DNA from: Microvirga roseola
GTDB lineage: Bacteria; Pseudomonadota; Alphaproteobacteria; Rhizobiales; Beijerinckiaceae
Length of the DNA stretch: 64,000 nucleotides
Reading direction: 5' to 3'
Assembly: GCF_020866965.1 (NCBI RefSeq)
Contig: NZ_JAJATX010000006.1
Location: forward strand, 62,852 to 126,851
Below, piece after piece: positions 29,918-38,657 of this stretch. The translations under genes were made by a program, and so were the position numbers. The notes below the pieces were generated by a model. That model was not told the origin of the DNA. It ran no database searches and was given only the letters and a program-made list of their open reading frames with translations. Position 1 is the stretch's first letter, and every line of letters begins with the position of its first letter.

Positions 29918-31736
29918 AGCCGATCGTCCGCGTCGCATTCTCCAGCCAGGCGCGCGTTTCCGCATCGAGGTTCGGGCCGATCTTCTCGCGCACGGCGGAA
30001 TGGTAAGCGTTGAGCCAGGCGATCTCGTCGGCGGTCATGATGGCAGGCTCCACGAGGCGCAGGTCGATGGGCGTGAAGGTGAGCGTCTCGAAGCCCAACA
30101 TCTCGCGGTCGCCGCCGGGGATCGTGCGCGGCTCCACCAGAATGAGATTCTCGATGCGGATGCCGTAGGCGCCCGGCTTGTAATAGCCCGGCTCGTTGGA
30201 CAGCATCATGCCGATCTCGAGCGGCGTGTGGCCGGTTTTCGCTATGCGCTGCGGACCCTCGTGCACGGAGAGATAGCTGCCGATGCCGTGACCCGTGCCG
30301 TGATCGAAATCGAGGCCCGCGTCCCAGAGCGGCTTGCGGGCAAAGGAGTCGATCTGCGCGCCCGTCGTGCCTTTCGGGAAGACGGATTGTGCGATGGCGA
30401 TATGGCCCTTCAGCACGCGGGTGAAGCGGTCCTGCATTTCCGGCGTCGGATCGCCCACGATGATCGTGCGGGTGATGTCCGTGGTGCCGTCCTCATACTG
30501 TGCGCCGGAATCGATCAGGAAGATCTGGTTGACTTCGATCCGCCGGTTGCTGGAGCTCGTCACCCGATAATGGGGCAGGGCGGCGTTGGGGCCCGCCCCC
30601 GAGATGCTCGGGAAGGAGATATTCTTGAGAGCGCCCGTCTCGACCCGAAAGGCCTCCAGCGCCTCGACCGCATCGATTTCCGTGAGGCTGCCTTTGGGCG
30701 CCTCCCGGTCGAGCCAGGCGAGGAAGCGCGCCACCGCCACGCCGTCACGCAGATGCGCCGTGCGCGAGCCGGCGATCTCCGCCTGATTCTTGACAGCCTT
30801 CATCAGGGCAATCGGGTCGGATCCCACGTCCGCCTTGCCGCCCGCAGCCTCGATGCGCCGGATCAGGGCGACGGCGCCGGTCGCGGAATCGATGCGGACC
30901 TTGCCGCCCCTGTGGCTGAGTTCGTCGAGGGCGGTCTGGAAGGCGCTGATCGGCTTGAACTCGGCGAGATCGCCGACTGCATCTCCGGCCTCGTTGGTCA
31001 CCTTCGCGGGATCGAAGAAGAGGCTCGCGCGACCTTCCCGGGGAATGATCGCATAGCCCAGCGGCAGGGGGGTGTGTCCCACATCGCCGCCGCGCAGGTT
31101 GAAGGCCCAGGCGAGGTTGTGCGGATCAGAGATCACGAGGGCGTCGACCTTCGCCTCCGCCATTTTCCTGCGGATGCGCTCGAGTTTTGCGGGCGCGGCC
31201 TCGCCGGCATGGTCGAGGGCGTGTGGACGCACCGGAGCCTGCGGCGGGGCAGGGCGGTCGATCCAGATCACGTCGACCAGATTGATGTCGACGGGAGTAA
31301 GCTTGCCCCCTGCGCGGCCGACCGCCTGTTCCAGCCGCTTCAGGCTGTCGCTGGTGTGAAGCCACGGGTCATAGGCGAGAACGCCGCCCTCCGGCAGATG
31401 GGTGGCGATCCAGTCCTCCGGCGAGGTCTCGGCCAGCTGCACGGGTGTGACGACGGAGGTATCCACCTGCTCGGCCGCCTGCACCGTGTAGCGACCGTCA
31501 ACCACCAGGGCTGCCTTGTTCTGGAGGATGATGGCGGTGCCGGCCGAGCCCGTGAAGCCGGTGAGCCAGGCCAGGCGCTCGGCGCTTTTCGGCACGTATT
31601 CTCCCTGGTGCTCGTCAGCCCGGGGCACGATGAAGCCATCGAAGCCGCGCCGGGTGAGCTCGGCCCGCAGCTTGGCAATGCGGGCCGGGCCCTGAGACGG
31701 GGAGGTCGTATCGTCGAAGAGTTGAAACTGGGCCAT
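29916..31736 (-). CDS. pepP: Aminopeptidase P family metallopeptidase (Xaa-Pro aminopeptidase)
   Basis: This 606-residue M24 peptidase is of the long eukaryotic/alphaproteobacterial APP type, with two creatinase-like N-terminal domains and a C-terminal pita-bread catalytic domain. Metal-binding blocks are FLIDSGAQYEDGTTDITRT (two Asp), DHGTGHGIGSYLSVHE (His), MMLSNEPGYY (Glu) and RIENLILVEP (Glu). It removes N-terminal residues preceding proline in the cytoplasm. The ATG at 31736 gives MAQFQLFDD, and upstream in-frame sequence lacks similarity. It is convergent with azlD, with two palindromes between them. Confidence 0.9.
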   Translation of the reverse strand: MAQFQLFDDTTSPSQGPARIAKLRAELTRRGFDGFIVPRADEHQGEYVPKSAERLAWLTGFTGSAGTAIILQNKAALVVDGRYTVQAAEQVDTSVVTPVQLAETSPEDWIATHLPEGGVLAYDPWLHTSDSLKRLEQAVGRAGGKLTPVDINLVDVIWIDRPAPPQAPVRPHALDHAGEAAPAKLERIRRKMAEAKVDALVISDPHNLAWAFNLRGGDVGHTPLPLGYAIIPREGRASLFFDPAKVTNEAGDAVGDLAEFKPISAFQTALDELSHRGGKVRIDSATGAVALIRRIEAAGGKADVGSDPIALMKAVKNQAEIAGSRTAHLRDGVAVARFLAWLDREAPKGSLTEIDAVEALEAFRVETGALKNISFPSISGAGPNAALPHYRVTSSSNRRIEVNQIFLIDSGAQYEDGTTDITRTIIVGDPTPEMQDRFTRVLKGHIAIAQSVFPKGTTGAQIDSFARKPLWDAGLDFDHGTGHGIGSYLSVHEGPQRIAKTGHTPLEIGMMLSNEPGYYKPGAYGIRIENLILVEPRTIPGGDREMLGFETLTFTPIDLRLVEPAIMTADEIAWLNAYHSAVREKIGPNLDAETRAWLENATRTIG

Positions 31737-32018
31737 TCGTGAGAACACCGTCAGGATTGGGAGCGACACGCTAGGCCGGACCGCACGCGGCTGCAACTGC
31801 TGCAGGCCTGTGCGGAGTGCCTCCTACAGGGGCAGGCATGCCCACCGTCTATGCGCGGAGTGCCTAAAGATTAAAGCTCTATGCTTGTGCGCTGCAACAA
31901 GCGCATGGGTCTCATGCACGCGATACTCTGTCCATAAAGGTCAGGATCGCTTACCTTTCTCTCAACGATAAAGAGGAACGCTGAAGGGTCTCAACACCAA
32001 CCTGTTGGAGATGAGCCC

Positions 32019-32243
32019 ATGAATACAGCTGTTTTCACTTCCGCTTTCGCCGGCGAGACCCAGACCCCGTCCAAGCTTTCCGCCCTCGCGAAGAGCATCG
32101 TCGATGCACTCGTCGAGAGCCGCGCCAGAAGCGCCGCGCGTGAACTGCGCCGGCATGAGGCTTTCCTGAGCGATCTCGGCCGCAGGCAGGATCATTCGCC
32201 GCTGTTCTTGATCCAGGACAATGCCCTGCCGTTCAAGGTTTGA
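32019..32243 (+). CDS. Small hypothetical protein (DUF1127-like C-terminal part)
   Basis: This 74-residue ORF is preceded by TTGGAGATGAG. Its middle reads ARSAARELRRHEAFLSDLGRR, reminiscent of the R-x-EL...LsDxGLxR region of DUF1127 proteins, which are short, basic, and abundant in Rhizobiales. I do not recognise it with certainty. It is followed 35 bases later by a second tiny ORF on the same strand. Together they face prmA. Confidence 0.6.
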   Translation: MNTAVFTSAFAGETQTPSKLSALAKSIVDALVESRARSAARELRRHEAFLSDLGRRQDHSPLFLIQDNALPFKV

Positions 32244-32278
32244 GACAACGTTCTCGCACACGACACCGAGTAGGAATC

Positions 32279-32383
32279 ATGATCATCATTTCAGCCTTGA
32301 AAGTCGTCCGTGAAGTCTGGGTCGAGACCCTGAAGCTTCGCCGGGAACTCGCCAAGCGCTATCCGGGCGTTCTGGCCGACTAA
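32279..32383 (+). CDS. 34-residue small protein
   Basis: The ATG at 32279 follows GTAGGAATC and reads 34 codons to TAA at 32381-32383. The product has MIIISALKVVREVWVETL and ends RRELAKRYPGVLAD. The helical, charged pattern, with a strong RBS-like TAGGA and an upstream neighbour of similar kind, argues for a real gene too short for routine ORF calling. Its stop overlaps the stop of the convergent prmA gene. The function is unknown. Confidence 0.55.
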   Translation: MIIISALKVVREVWVETLKLRRELAKRYPGVLAD

Positions 32384-33309
32384 GACGATAGGCTGCGGGG
32401 CAGCGGATGCGCGCCGCCCCGCTTCAGGACGAGAGCGGCCCAGCCTTCGAGGTCGTAGCGACGCTCCAGGAAAAAACCCTGGAGCGCATAGGCTGACAGA
32501 ACCCCCGCCACATCATGGGCTAGAAGGCCCGAGAGGATGAGCGTTCCGTCCCGGCTTGCCACGCTCGCGAGCGACGGCGCCAGCATCCGCAGGGGCTTCG
32601 CCAGAATATTCGCGAAGACGAGATCGAAATAGCCGGGACGATCCGCCATTTCATGACGAATACCGGGGCCAGTATAGAGCTTCACCCAGGGCCCGATCCC
32701 GTTCAGCCGCGCATTCTCCCGCGCCACGCGCACGGCCTCAGGGTCGATATCACCCGCGACCACCGGCTGCTTCAACACCTTGGCCGCTGCAAAGGCCAAG
32801 ATGCCCGTTCCCGTGCCGACATCGAGCACATGGCGGGGCTTGCGCATCTTCAGTTCGTCCACAAAGGCGAGAAGGCAACCCAGCGTCGTTCCATGATGCC
32901 CCGTCCCGAAGGCAAGGCCTGCCTCGATCTCAATGGCGATGTCGTTGGAGCGGCGCTCGTCGCGGTCATGGGAGCCATGCACAAGGATGCGTCCGGCGCG
33001 GACGGGCTTGAGACCCTCGAGCGATGCCTTCACCCAGTCTTTCTGCTCCAAAGGCAGGAAGATGCCCTTGTCGGCCTCTTCCCCCACGACCGGGCGCAGC
33101 AGATCCCGGATCGCCGCCTCGTCCGGATCGCGGGCGAAATAGGCCTCCAGCAGCCAGGGACCGTCCTCCTCCGTCTCGAAGGCGGCGACGGCCGTCTCGG
33201 CCGGATCGAAAATCTCGCCGATCAGGTCGGTCATCGCGCGCGCAGAGCGCTCGTCCGTTGTGATCCGGAAGACATGGGTGGGGCGGTTGGGGTGCAGACC
33301 TTCAAGCAT
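32380..33309 (-). CDS. prmA: Ribosomal protein L11 methyltransferase PrmA
   Basis: This 309-residue S-adenosylmethionine-dependent enzyme methylates ribosomal protein L11. The substrate-recognition N-terminus is followed by the Rossmann domain with AFGTGHHGTTLGCL, the SAM motif VLDVGTGTGILAFAA and the PrmA catalytic-loop motif FANILAKPL. I start it at the Met of MLEGLHPNRPTHVF (33309). Open frame exists 33 codons further upstream but lacks family similarity. It is convergent with the tiny ORFs at 32019-32383, with overlapping stop codons. Confidence 0.93.
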   Translation of the reverse strand: MLEGLHPNRPTHVFRITTDERSARAMTDLIGEIFDPAETAVAAFETEEDGPWLLEAYFARDPDEAAIRDLLRPVVGEEADKGIFLPLEQKDWVKASLEGLKPVRAGRILVHGSHDRDERRSNDIAIEIEAGLAFGTGHHGTTLGCLLAFVDELKMRKPRHVLDVGTGTGILAFAAAKVLKQPVVAGDIDPEAVRVARENARLNGIGPWVKLYTGPGIRHEMADRPGYFDLVFANILAKPLRMLAPSLASVASRDGTLILSGLLAHDVAGVLSAYALQGFFLERRYDLEGWAALVLKRGGAHPLPRSLSS

Positions 33310-33427
33310 GGCACCCGCCTTATCACCCCTCGGGCCGGAGGTCACCTGCTCTGATCGGCCGCTCCGGGTCCCAAGAGGAGCCGCCCGGCTTCGCGTCCGT
33401 CGCGGCAATGTCCGAAGGGGCCCTGCC

Positions 33428-34699
33428 TCACGCTGGCGTCAGTTCCCTTGCTCCGTCGAGCACCTTCAGCCGCTCGGCTTCCTTTTCCTTGTAGTCCCGC
33501 TGCAAGTCGGTGACGTAGTCGCGCACGATGGGCGCGGCATCACGCTTGCGGGCGAGCTGCATGTGGAAGACCAGCTGGCTGCCGGTCGTGAACATCGTCT
33601 CTGCGCTGATGAGATAGAACTCGAACATCCGGCAGAACCGCTCGTCGTACATGGCGGCGATCTTCTCCCGGTTGGCTTCGAAGCGCCGGTGCCAGTGGTT
33701 GAGCGTCTTGGCATAGTGCAGGCGCAGGAATTCGAGATCAGTCACCCACAGGCTGTTCTGCTCGACGACCGGGAAAACCTCCGACAGGGCAGGGGAATAG
33801 GCGCCGGGGAAGATGTACTTTCGCAGCCACGGACTTGCCGTGCCGGGCGGGCTCATCTTGCCGATGGAGTGCAGGACCATCAGACCGTCGTCATCGAGCA
33901 GCGCATTAATCTTGGCGAAGAACTCGCCGTAATGGTGCACGCCCACATGCTCGAACATGCCGACCGAAACGATGCGGTCGAAGCGCTTGTCCACCTTGCG
34001 GTAATCGAGCAGCTCGAAGCGCACGCGATGGGAGAGACCCGCGCGCCGCGCCTTCTCGTTCGAGAGTTCGTACTGCGCCTTGGAGAGCGTCACGCCGGTG
34101 ACGTCCACCTCCTCCATGGCTGCAAGATAAAGCGCGAGATCACCCCAGCCGCTGCCGATATCGAGGATCCTCAGTCCGGGCCTGAGCTGGAGCTTCGATG
34201 CGAGGAGTCGAAGCTTGTTCTGCTGCGCCTCTTCCAGAGTGTCATTGTCGTTGATGAAGTAGGCGCAGGAATACTGCATGCCCTTGTCGAGTAAGAGCTT
34301 GTAGAAGTCGTTGCCGAGATCGTAGTGGTGCGCCACGTTCTGTTGCGCCTTGCCAACCGGGTTCGTCTGCTGAAAGCGCTTCACGCCGCGCGAAATGCGC
34401 TTGAGCACGTTTTGAAGCGGATAATTGGCGAGAGTCGAGCGGTTCATCGAGAATAGGTTCAGGAAATCCCGCAAGGTGGAGCCATCCTCGAAGCTCATGC
34501 GCCCGTCCATGTAGGCCTCGCCTGCATGGAGCTCCGGGTTGAGGAAGAGCTTGTGATAGAGCGAGCGGTCCGTCAGCCGCATCGTGACGCTTGGGCCAGG
34601 TTTCTCCCCACCGAAGACATGCACCCCGCCATCGGCATCAATGACCTTCAACGTGCCGGCTCGAACGAAGGATTTCAGCATATGTGACAAGGGGAACAT
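33428..34699 (-). CDS. cfa: Cyclopropane-fatty-acyl-phospholipid synthase (CFA synthase family)
   Basis: This 423-residue SAM-dependent enzyme adds a methylene bridge to unsaturated acyl chains of membrane phospholipids. It has an N-terminal lipid-binding part and then NVAHHYDLGNDFYKLLLD with YSCAYF. The SAM-binding motif is LDIGSGWGDLALYLA, followed by VSVGMFEHVG and LHSIG. These are the conserved positions of the CFA family, including the active-site Cys, Glu and His region. It is divergent from the manganese catalase gene, and both may belong to a stress response. Some family members carry out other methyl transfers to lipids, so the exact product is not certain. Confidence 0.88.
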   Translation of the reverse strand: MFPLSHMLKSFVRAGTLKVIDADGGVHVFGGEKPGPSVTMRLTDRSLYHKLFLNPELHAGEAYMDGRMSFEDGSTLRDFLNLFSMNRSTLANYPLQNVLKRISRGVKRFQQTNPVGKAQQNVAHHYDLGNDFYKLLLDKGMQYSCAYFINDNDTLEEAQQNKLRLLASKLQLRPGLRILDIGSGWGDLALYLAAMEEVDVTGVTLSKAQYELSNEKARRAGLSHRVRFELLDYRKVDKRFDRIVSVGMFEHVGVHHYGEFFAKINALLDDDGLMVLHSIGKMSPPGTASPWLRKYIFPGAYSPALSEVFPVVEQNSLWVTDLEFLRLHYAKTLNHWHRRFEANREKIAAMYDERFCRMFEFYLISAETMFTTGSQLVFHMQLARKRDAAPIVRDYVTDLQRDYKEKEAERLKVLDGARELTPA

Positions 34700-34816
34700 G
34701 GAGAGCCTCGCTGATGCCTTGGAACGGGGCGGGATCGTTCCACAGTTGCAAGCATGTGGCTAGAGGTAATCACAGTTCAGAATGGGTCTAAAATACAGGA
34801 ATTCATATCCAAAACG

Positions 34817-34841
34817 GGAACAAGGTCGATTCGCTCAGGTT
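34817..34841 (+). promoter_or_regulatory. Candidate EcfG-type (general stress) promoter of the manganese catalase gene
   Basis: GGAAC at 34817-34821 is followed after 16 bases by GGTT at 34838-34841. The alphaproteobacterial general stress sigma factor EcfG recognises GGAAC-N16/17-CGTT, so three of four bases of the second box match. The box lies about 60 bases upstream of the ATG at 34901. Confidence 0.45.
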
Positions 34842-34900
34842 GTGAACGAGACTCTTGCGGGGCTGGGAGTCTCGCTTTCCACACATCACAGGAGCAGCCG

Positions 34901-35779
34901 ATGTTCTTTCGTCAGCGACACTTGCAGTACCACGCCAAGCCAGAGAAGCCGGATCCGATCTTCGCCAAGCAGCTCCAGGAGGTGCTTGGCGGCCAGTGGG
35001 GCGAGATGAGCGTCATGATGACCTATCTCTTCCAGGGCTGGAACTGCCGTGGGCCCGAGAAGTACAAGGACATGATCATGGACATCGGCACCGAGGAGAT
35101 CGGCCATGTCGAGATGCTTGCGACCATGATCGCCCGACTGCTCGAGACCTCGCCGGTGGAGCAGCAGGAGGACATGGCCAAGAACTCCGTCGTCGGCGCT
35201 GTGATGAGCGGGGCGCGGGTCGAGGACGCCATCGTCGCCGGGATGAACCCGCAGCACTTCATCGTTTCCGGCTCCGGCTCGCGGCCGACCGACAGCGTGG
35301 GCAATTACTGGACAGCCGGCTTCACCATCGCAAGCGGCAATCTGCTAGCCGATTTCCGCTTCAACGTAACCGCCGAGAGCCAGGGCCGCCTCCAGGTCTG
35401 CCGCCTCTACAACATGACCCAGGATCCCGGCGTTCGCGACATGCTGTCGTTCCTGATAGCCCGCGATACGATGCATCAGAACCAGTGGCTCGCCGCCATC
35501 AAGGAACTGGAGGAGGACGGGCTCGAAATGACGCCGGTACCGTCCAACTTCCCGCAGGAGCGCGAATTCTCCGAGGCCGCCTATCAGTTCATGAATTTCT
35601 CGGAAGGCACGGAAAGCGCCAAGGGACGCTGGGCCAACGGTCCGTCGCCAGACGGTAAAGCCACGCTCTCCTATGTGGACACGCCGAAGCACTCCACCGA
35701 CGACGGTTCGCTCAGCCCGGTCGATCCCCGTGGCTACGGCACGCCGCCGATGCCGGTCCCGCCAATGGCTGCGAAATAA
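34901..35779 (+). CDS. Manganese catalase
   Basis: This 292-residue dimanganese catalase is of the ferritin-like four-helix type and breaks down hydrogen peroxide without heme. Candidate Mn ligands and bridging residues are Glu35 (GGQWGEMSVMM), Glu66 and His69 (TEEIGHVEML), Glu159 (TAESQG) and His192 (RDTMHQNQW). The start is the ATG at 34901 after CAGGAGCAG. Upstream in-frame codons to 34754 have no family similarity. An inverted repeat, CGAGACTC/GAGTCTCG (34847-34854 / 34867-34874), lies just before the gene. Confidence 0.93.
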   Translation: MFFRQRHLQYHAKPEKPDPIFAKQLQEVLGGQWGEMSVMMTYLFQGWNCRGPEKYKDMIMDIGTEEIGHVEMLATMIARLLETSPVEQQEDMAKNSVVGAVMSGARVEDAIVAGMNPQHFIVSGSGSRPTDSVGNYWTAGFTIASGNLLADFRFNVTAESQGRLQVCRLYNMTQDPGVRDMLSFLIARDTMHQNQWLAAIKELEEDGLEMTPVPSNFPQEREFSEAAYQFMNFSEGTESAKGRWANGPSPDGKATLSYVDTPKHSTDDGSLSPVDPRGYGTPPMPVPPMAAK

Positions 35780-35857
35780 CTGATACTCTCGTCATGGCCG
35801 GGCTCGTCCCGGCCATCTTCTTTCGGCGAACCGCATCCACGTCGCCGAAGAGACGCG

Positions 35858-38251
35858 CTAGCCCATCTGCTCCACAAAGCTGTCCAGCACCATCTTGCGT
35901 CCGGCCTTGTCGAACTCGACGGTGAGCTTGTTGCCGTCCACCGCCTCGATGGTGCCAGGGCCGAACTTAGTGTGCAGGACGCGCCCGCCGACAGCAAAGC
36001 CGGAGCCCCCTGTGGATTTGGCGACCAGTTCGCCCTCGATCAGCATCGGCCCGCCGCGCCGGTCGCTTGGTCTGCGGGCGGAATAGCCGCCGTCATTGGT
36101 GCCGGCGCGGTGTGCCTGTGCGCGCTGCCAGCCAGGGGTCTGGTAGGACGAGCCGCTGAAGGGCTGCATCCGGTCGAAGCGCGAGCCCCCTCCATACCCG
36201 CCGCCATAGGAGAAGTTCGCGGGGGCCTCGACCACCTCGACATTCGCTTCCGGCAGATCATCGATGAAACGGCTCGGCACGGTGGAATTCCAGAGGCCGT
36301 GGATGCGCCGGTTGGAGGCGAAATAGATCTTCGCCCGGCGTCTCGCGCGGGTCAGGCCCACATGGGCGAGGCGGCGCTCTTCTTCCAGGCCCGCGCGGCC
36401 GCTCTCGTCGAGGGCGCGCTGGTTGGGAAACAGGCCTTCCTCCCAGCCGGGCAGGAACACAGTATCGAACTCCAGTCCTTTGGCAGCGTGGAGCGTCATC
36501 AGGCTCACGCGCTCGGCGGTGTCGGACTCGTTGGCTTCCATCACGAGCGAAACATGCTCGAGGAAGCTCTGGAGGTCCGGGAATTCCTCCATGGAGCGCA
36601 CGAGTTCCTTGAGATTCTCGAGCCGCCCCGCCGCATCCGCGGATTTGTCCTTCTGCCACATATCCGTGTAGCCGGATTCCTCCAGCACCGTCTGGGCGAC
36701 CTCCGATTGCGACATGGTCTCGGAGAGTTTCGCCCAGCGCCCGAAGGAAATGAGGAGATCGCGCAAGGTCGTGCGGGGCTTGGGTTTCAGCTCGTCGGTC
36801 TCGACGATGAAGCGGGCCGCTTCCACGAGCGGAACTCGGGCTGCGCGGGCATGATTGTGCAGCACCTGGATCGTGGCATCGCCCAATCCGCGCTTCGGCA
36901 CGTTCACGATGCGCTCGAAGGCGAGATCGTCCGCCGGCTGATTGACGACGCGAAGATAGGCCAGGGCATCGCGGATTTCCGCCCGCTCGTAAAAGCGTGG
37001 GCCGCCGATGACGCGGTAGGGCACGCCCAGCGTCACCAGCCGGTCTTCGATCTCGCGCATCTGGGCGGAGATGCGGACCAGGATCGCGATCTCGGAGAGG
37101 GAGTGCTTCTTGGCATGGAGCGCCTCGATCTCCTCGCCGATGAGGCGGGCCTCGTCCTCGGAATCCCAGGCGCCGGTGATCGTCACCTTCTCACCCGGCT
37201 CGTCCTCCGTGCGCAGAGTCTTGCCGAGGCGGCCCTGGTTCTTGGAGATGAGGACAGCGGCTGCGGAAAGGATGTGGCCGGTGGAGCGGTAATTGCGCTC
37301 CAGGCGGATCACCGTCGCGCCGGGAAAGTCGTGATCGAAGCGCAGGATGTTATCGACCTCCGCCCCGCGCCAGCCATAGATCGACTGGTCGTCGTCGCCG
37401 ACGCAGCACAGGTTCTTGCGCGCCTGGGCGAGGAGCCTGAGCCAGAGATACTGGGCGACGTTGGTGTCCTGGTACTCATCCACGAGCATGTAGCGGAAGC
37501 GGTTCTGGTACTGCTCCAGGATATCGGGATGCTCGCGCCACAGGCGCAGGCATTCGAGAAGGAGGTCGCCGAAATCGACGGCGTTCAGGACCTTCAAGCG
37601 ATCCTGATAGGCCCGGTAGAGCCGTCCGCCTTTTCCAGCGGCGAAGGCGCCGGCCTCGCCGGCCGGGATCTGGTCGGGCCCAAGACCACGGTTCTTCCAG
37701 CCGTCGATGAGGGAGGCGAGCTGGCGCGCCGGCCAGCGCTTCTCGTCGATCCCTTCGGCCTCAATCACCTGCTTCATCAGACGCAGCTGGTCGTCCGTGC
37801 CGAGGATCGTGAAGTCGGCGCGCAGCCCCACCAACTCCGCGTGGCGACGCAGGATCTTGGTGCCGATGGAGTGAAAGGTGCCGAGCCACTGCATCCCCTC
37901 GGCCACGGGGCCGATCACGGCGGTGATGCGCTCGCGCATCTCCCGGGCCGCCTTGTTGGTGAAGGTCACGGCCAGGATCTCGAAGGGGCGAGCCTTGCCG
38001 GTAGCGATCAGGTGGGCAATGCGGGTCGTCAGAACGCGAGTCTTGCCTGTTCCCGCACCGGCCAGCACGAGAACGGGGCCTTCCGTTGCCTCCACGGCGG
38101 CGCGCTGCTCCGGATTCAGGCCCGAAAGGTAAGGCGATTGCGGCGCCACCGCCGCGCGGGCGCGGGCGCTCAGGGAGCCTGCCGAAGGCTCATGCGAGAG
38201 GTCGTCCCGGCGGTTAGATCTGTGATCAGGCTGATTCATCGGCGCGACCAT
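35858..38251 (-). CDS. ATP-dependent DNA helicase of the UvrD/PcrA type
   Basis: This 797-residue SF1A helicase unwinds DNA 3' to 5' in repair and in dismantling recombination intermediates. Motifs in order are LVLAGAGTGKTRVL (Walker A), LAVTFTNKAAREM (Ia), LVDEYQDTN (II), GDDDQSIYGWRGA (III), LERNYRST (IV), SLMTLHAAKGLEFDTVFL (V) and AHVGLTRARRR (VI). A Gly/Ser-rich linker and a C-terminal FGPGTIEAVDGNKLTVEF Tudor-like RNA polymerase-binding domain, as in PcrA, complete it. The start may be the Met at 38251 or at 38239. Alphaproteobacterial members are usually called UvrD or PcrA interchangeably. Confidence 0.93.
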   Translation of the reverse strand: MVAPMNQPDHRSNRRDDLSHEPSAGSLSARARAAVAPQSPYLSGLNPEQRAAVEATEGPVLVLAGAGTGKTRVLTTRIAHLIATGKARPFEILAVTFTNKAAREMRERITAVIGPVAEGMQWLGTFHSIGTKILRRHAELVGLRADFTILGTDDQLRLMKQVIEAEGIDEKRWPARQLASLIDGWKNRGLGPDQIPAGEAGAFAAGKGGRLYRAYQDRLKVLNAVDFGDLLLECLRLWREHPDILEQYQNRFRYMLVDEYQDTNVAQYLWLRLLAQARKNLCCVGDDDQSIYGWRGAEVDNILRFDHDFPGATVIRLERNYRSTGHILSAAAVLISKNQGRLGKTLRTEDEPGEKVTITGAWDSEDEARLIGEEIEALHAKKHSLSEIAILVRISAQMREIEDRLVTLGVPYRVIGGPRFYERAEIRDALAYLRVVNQPADDLAFERIVNVPKRGLGDATIQVLHNHARAARVPLVEAARFIVETDELKPKPRTTLRDLLISFGRWAKLSETMSQSEVAQTVLEESGYTDMWQKDKSADAAGRLENLKELVRSMEEFPDLQSFLEHVSLVMEANESDTAERVSLMTLHAAKGLEFDTVFLPGWEEGLFPNQRALDESGRAGLEEERRLAHVGLTRARRRAKIYFASNRRIHGLWNSTVPSRFIDDLPEANVEVVEAPANFSYGGGYGGGSRFDRMQPFSGSSYQTPGWQRAQAHRAGTNDGGYSARRPSDRRGGPMLIEGELVAKSTGGSGFAVGGRVLHTKFGPGTIEAVDGNKLTVEFDKAGRKMVLDSFVEQMG

Positions 38252-38375
38252 GGATCAAAAGGCGAACGGCGTCGAGCCCGGAATGCCTGTCGATCCTGCC
38301 GCAGGCTCGGATTTCATTGTGAACCCAGGCCCCGATCCCCATGTCTTTTCAAGCAATCCGAAAGAGGCAATTCCC

Positions 38376-38657
38376 ATGCGCTGGTTGATGATGGGCGCCG
38401 TAACATTGAGCTTTGCATTCCCTTTGGCACTGCCTGCCGAGGCCCAGACACGCCTTCCGCGGACCAGCCCTGCCGAGCGGCAGGTTCAGGACATCAACAG
38501 GAGCCTGCGGCAGGAGCAGCGTCAGCTCAGGCTGGAACAGCAGATCCAGATCGACAGGAATCAGCTTCAGCGGCAGATCGACCGGCAGAGGCTGTTCTCC
38601 AACCCGACGCCTCCGGCGCGGATCGGCACCTGTCCTCCGGGTTCCGTAGCCTGTTAG
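38376..38657 (+). CDS. Small secreted Gln/Arg-rich protein of unknown function
   Basis: This 93-residue product starts at the ATG at 38376 after AAAGAGGCAATTCCC. It begins with a typical Sec signal peptide (MRWLMMGAVTLSFAFPLALP, cleaved after AEA-Q). A Gln/Arg-rich, probably helical segment with repeated RQ/LEQQIQ units follows, and the end is ARIGTCPPGSVAC with two Cys. I recognise no family. The open frame extends upstream to 38250, but that would abolish the signal peptide. Its stop touches the convergent thioesterase gene. Confidence 0.7.
   Translation: MRWLMMGAVTLSFAFPLALPAEAQTRLPRTSPAERQVQDINRSLRQEQRQLRLEQQIQIDRNQLQRQIDRQRLFSNPTPPARIGTCPPGSVAC

Noticed and set aside
29688-31742. A 684-codon plus-strand frame opposite the aminopeptidase P gene
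   Set aside because: Antisense to a gene with full M24 metal-binding motifs and no plausible domain of its own.
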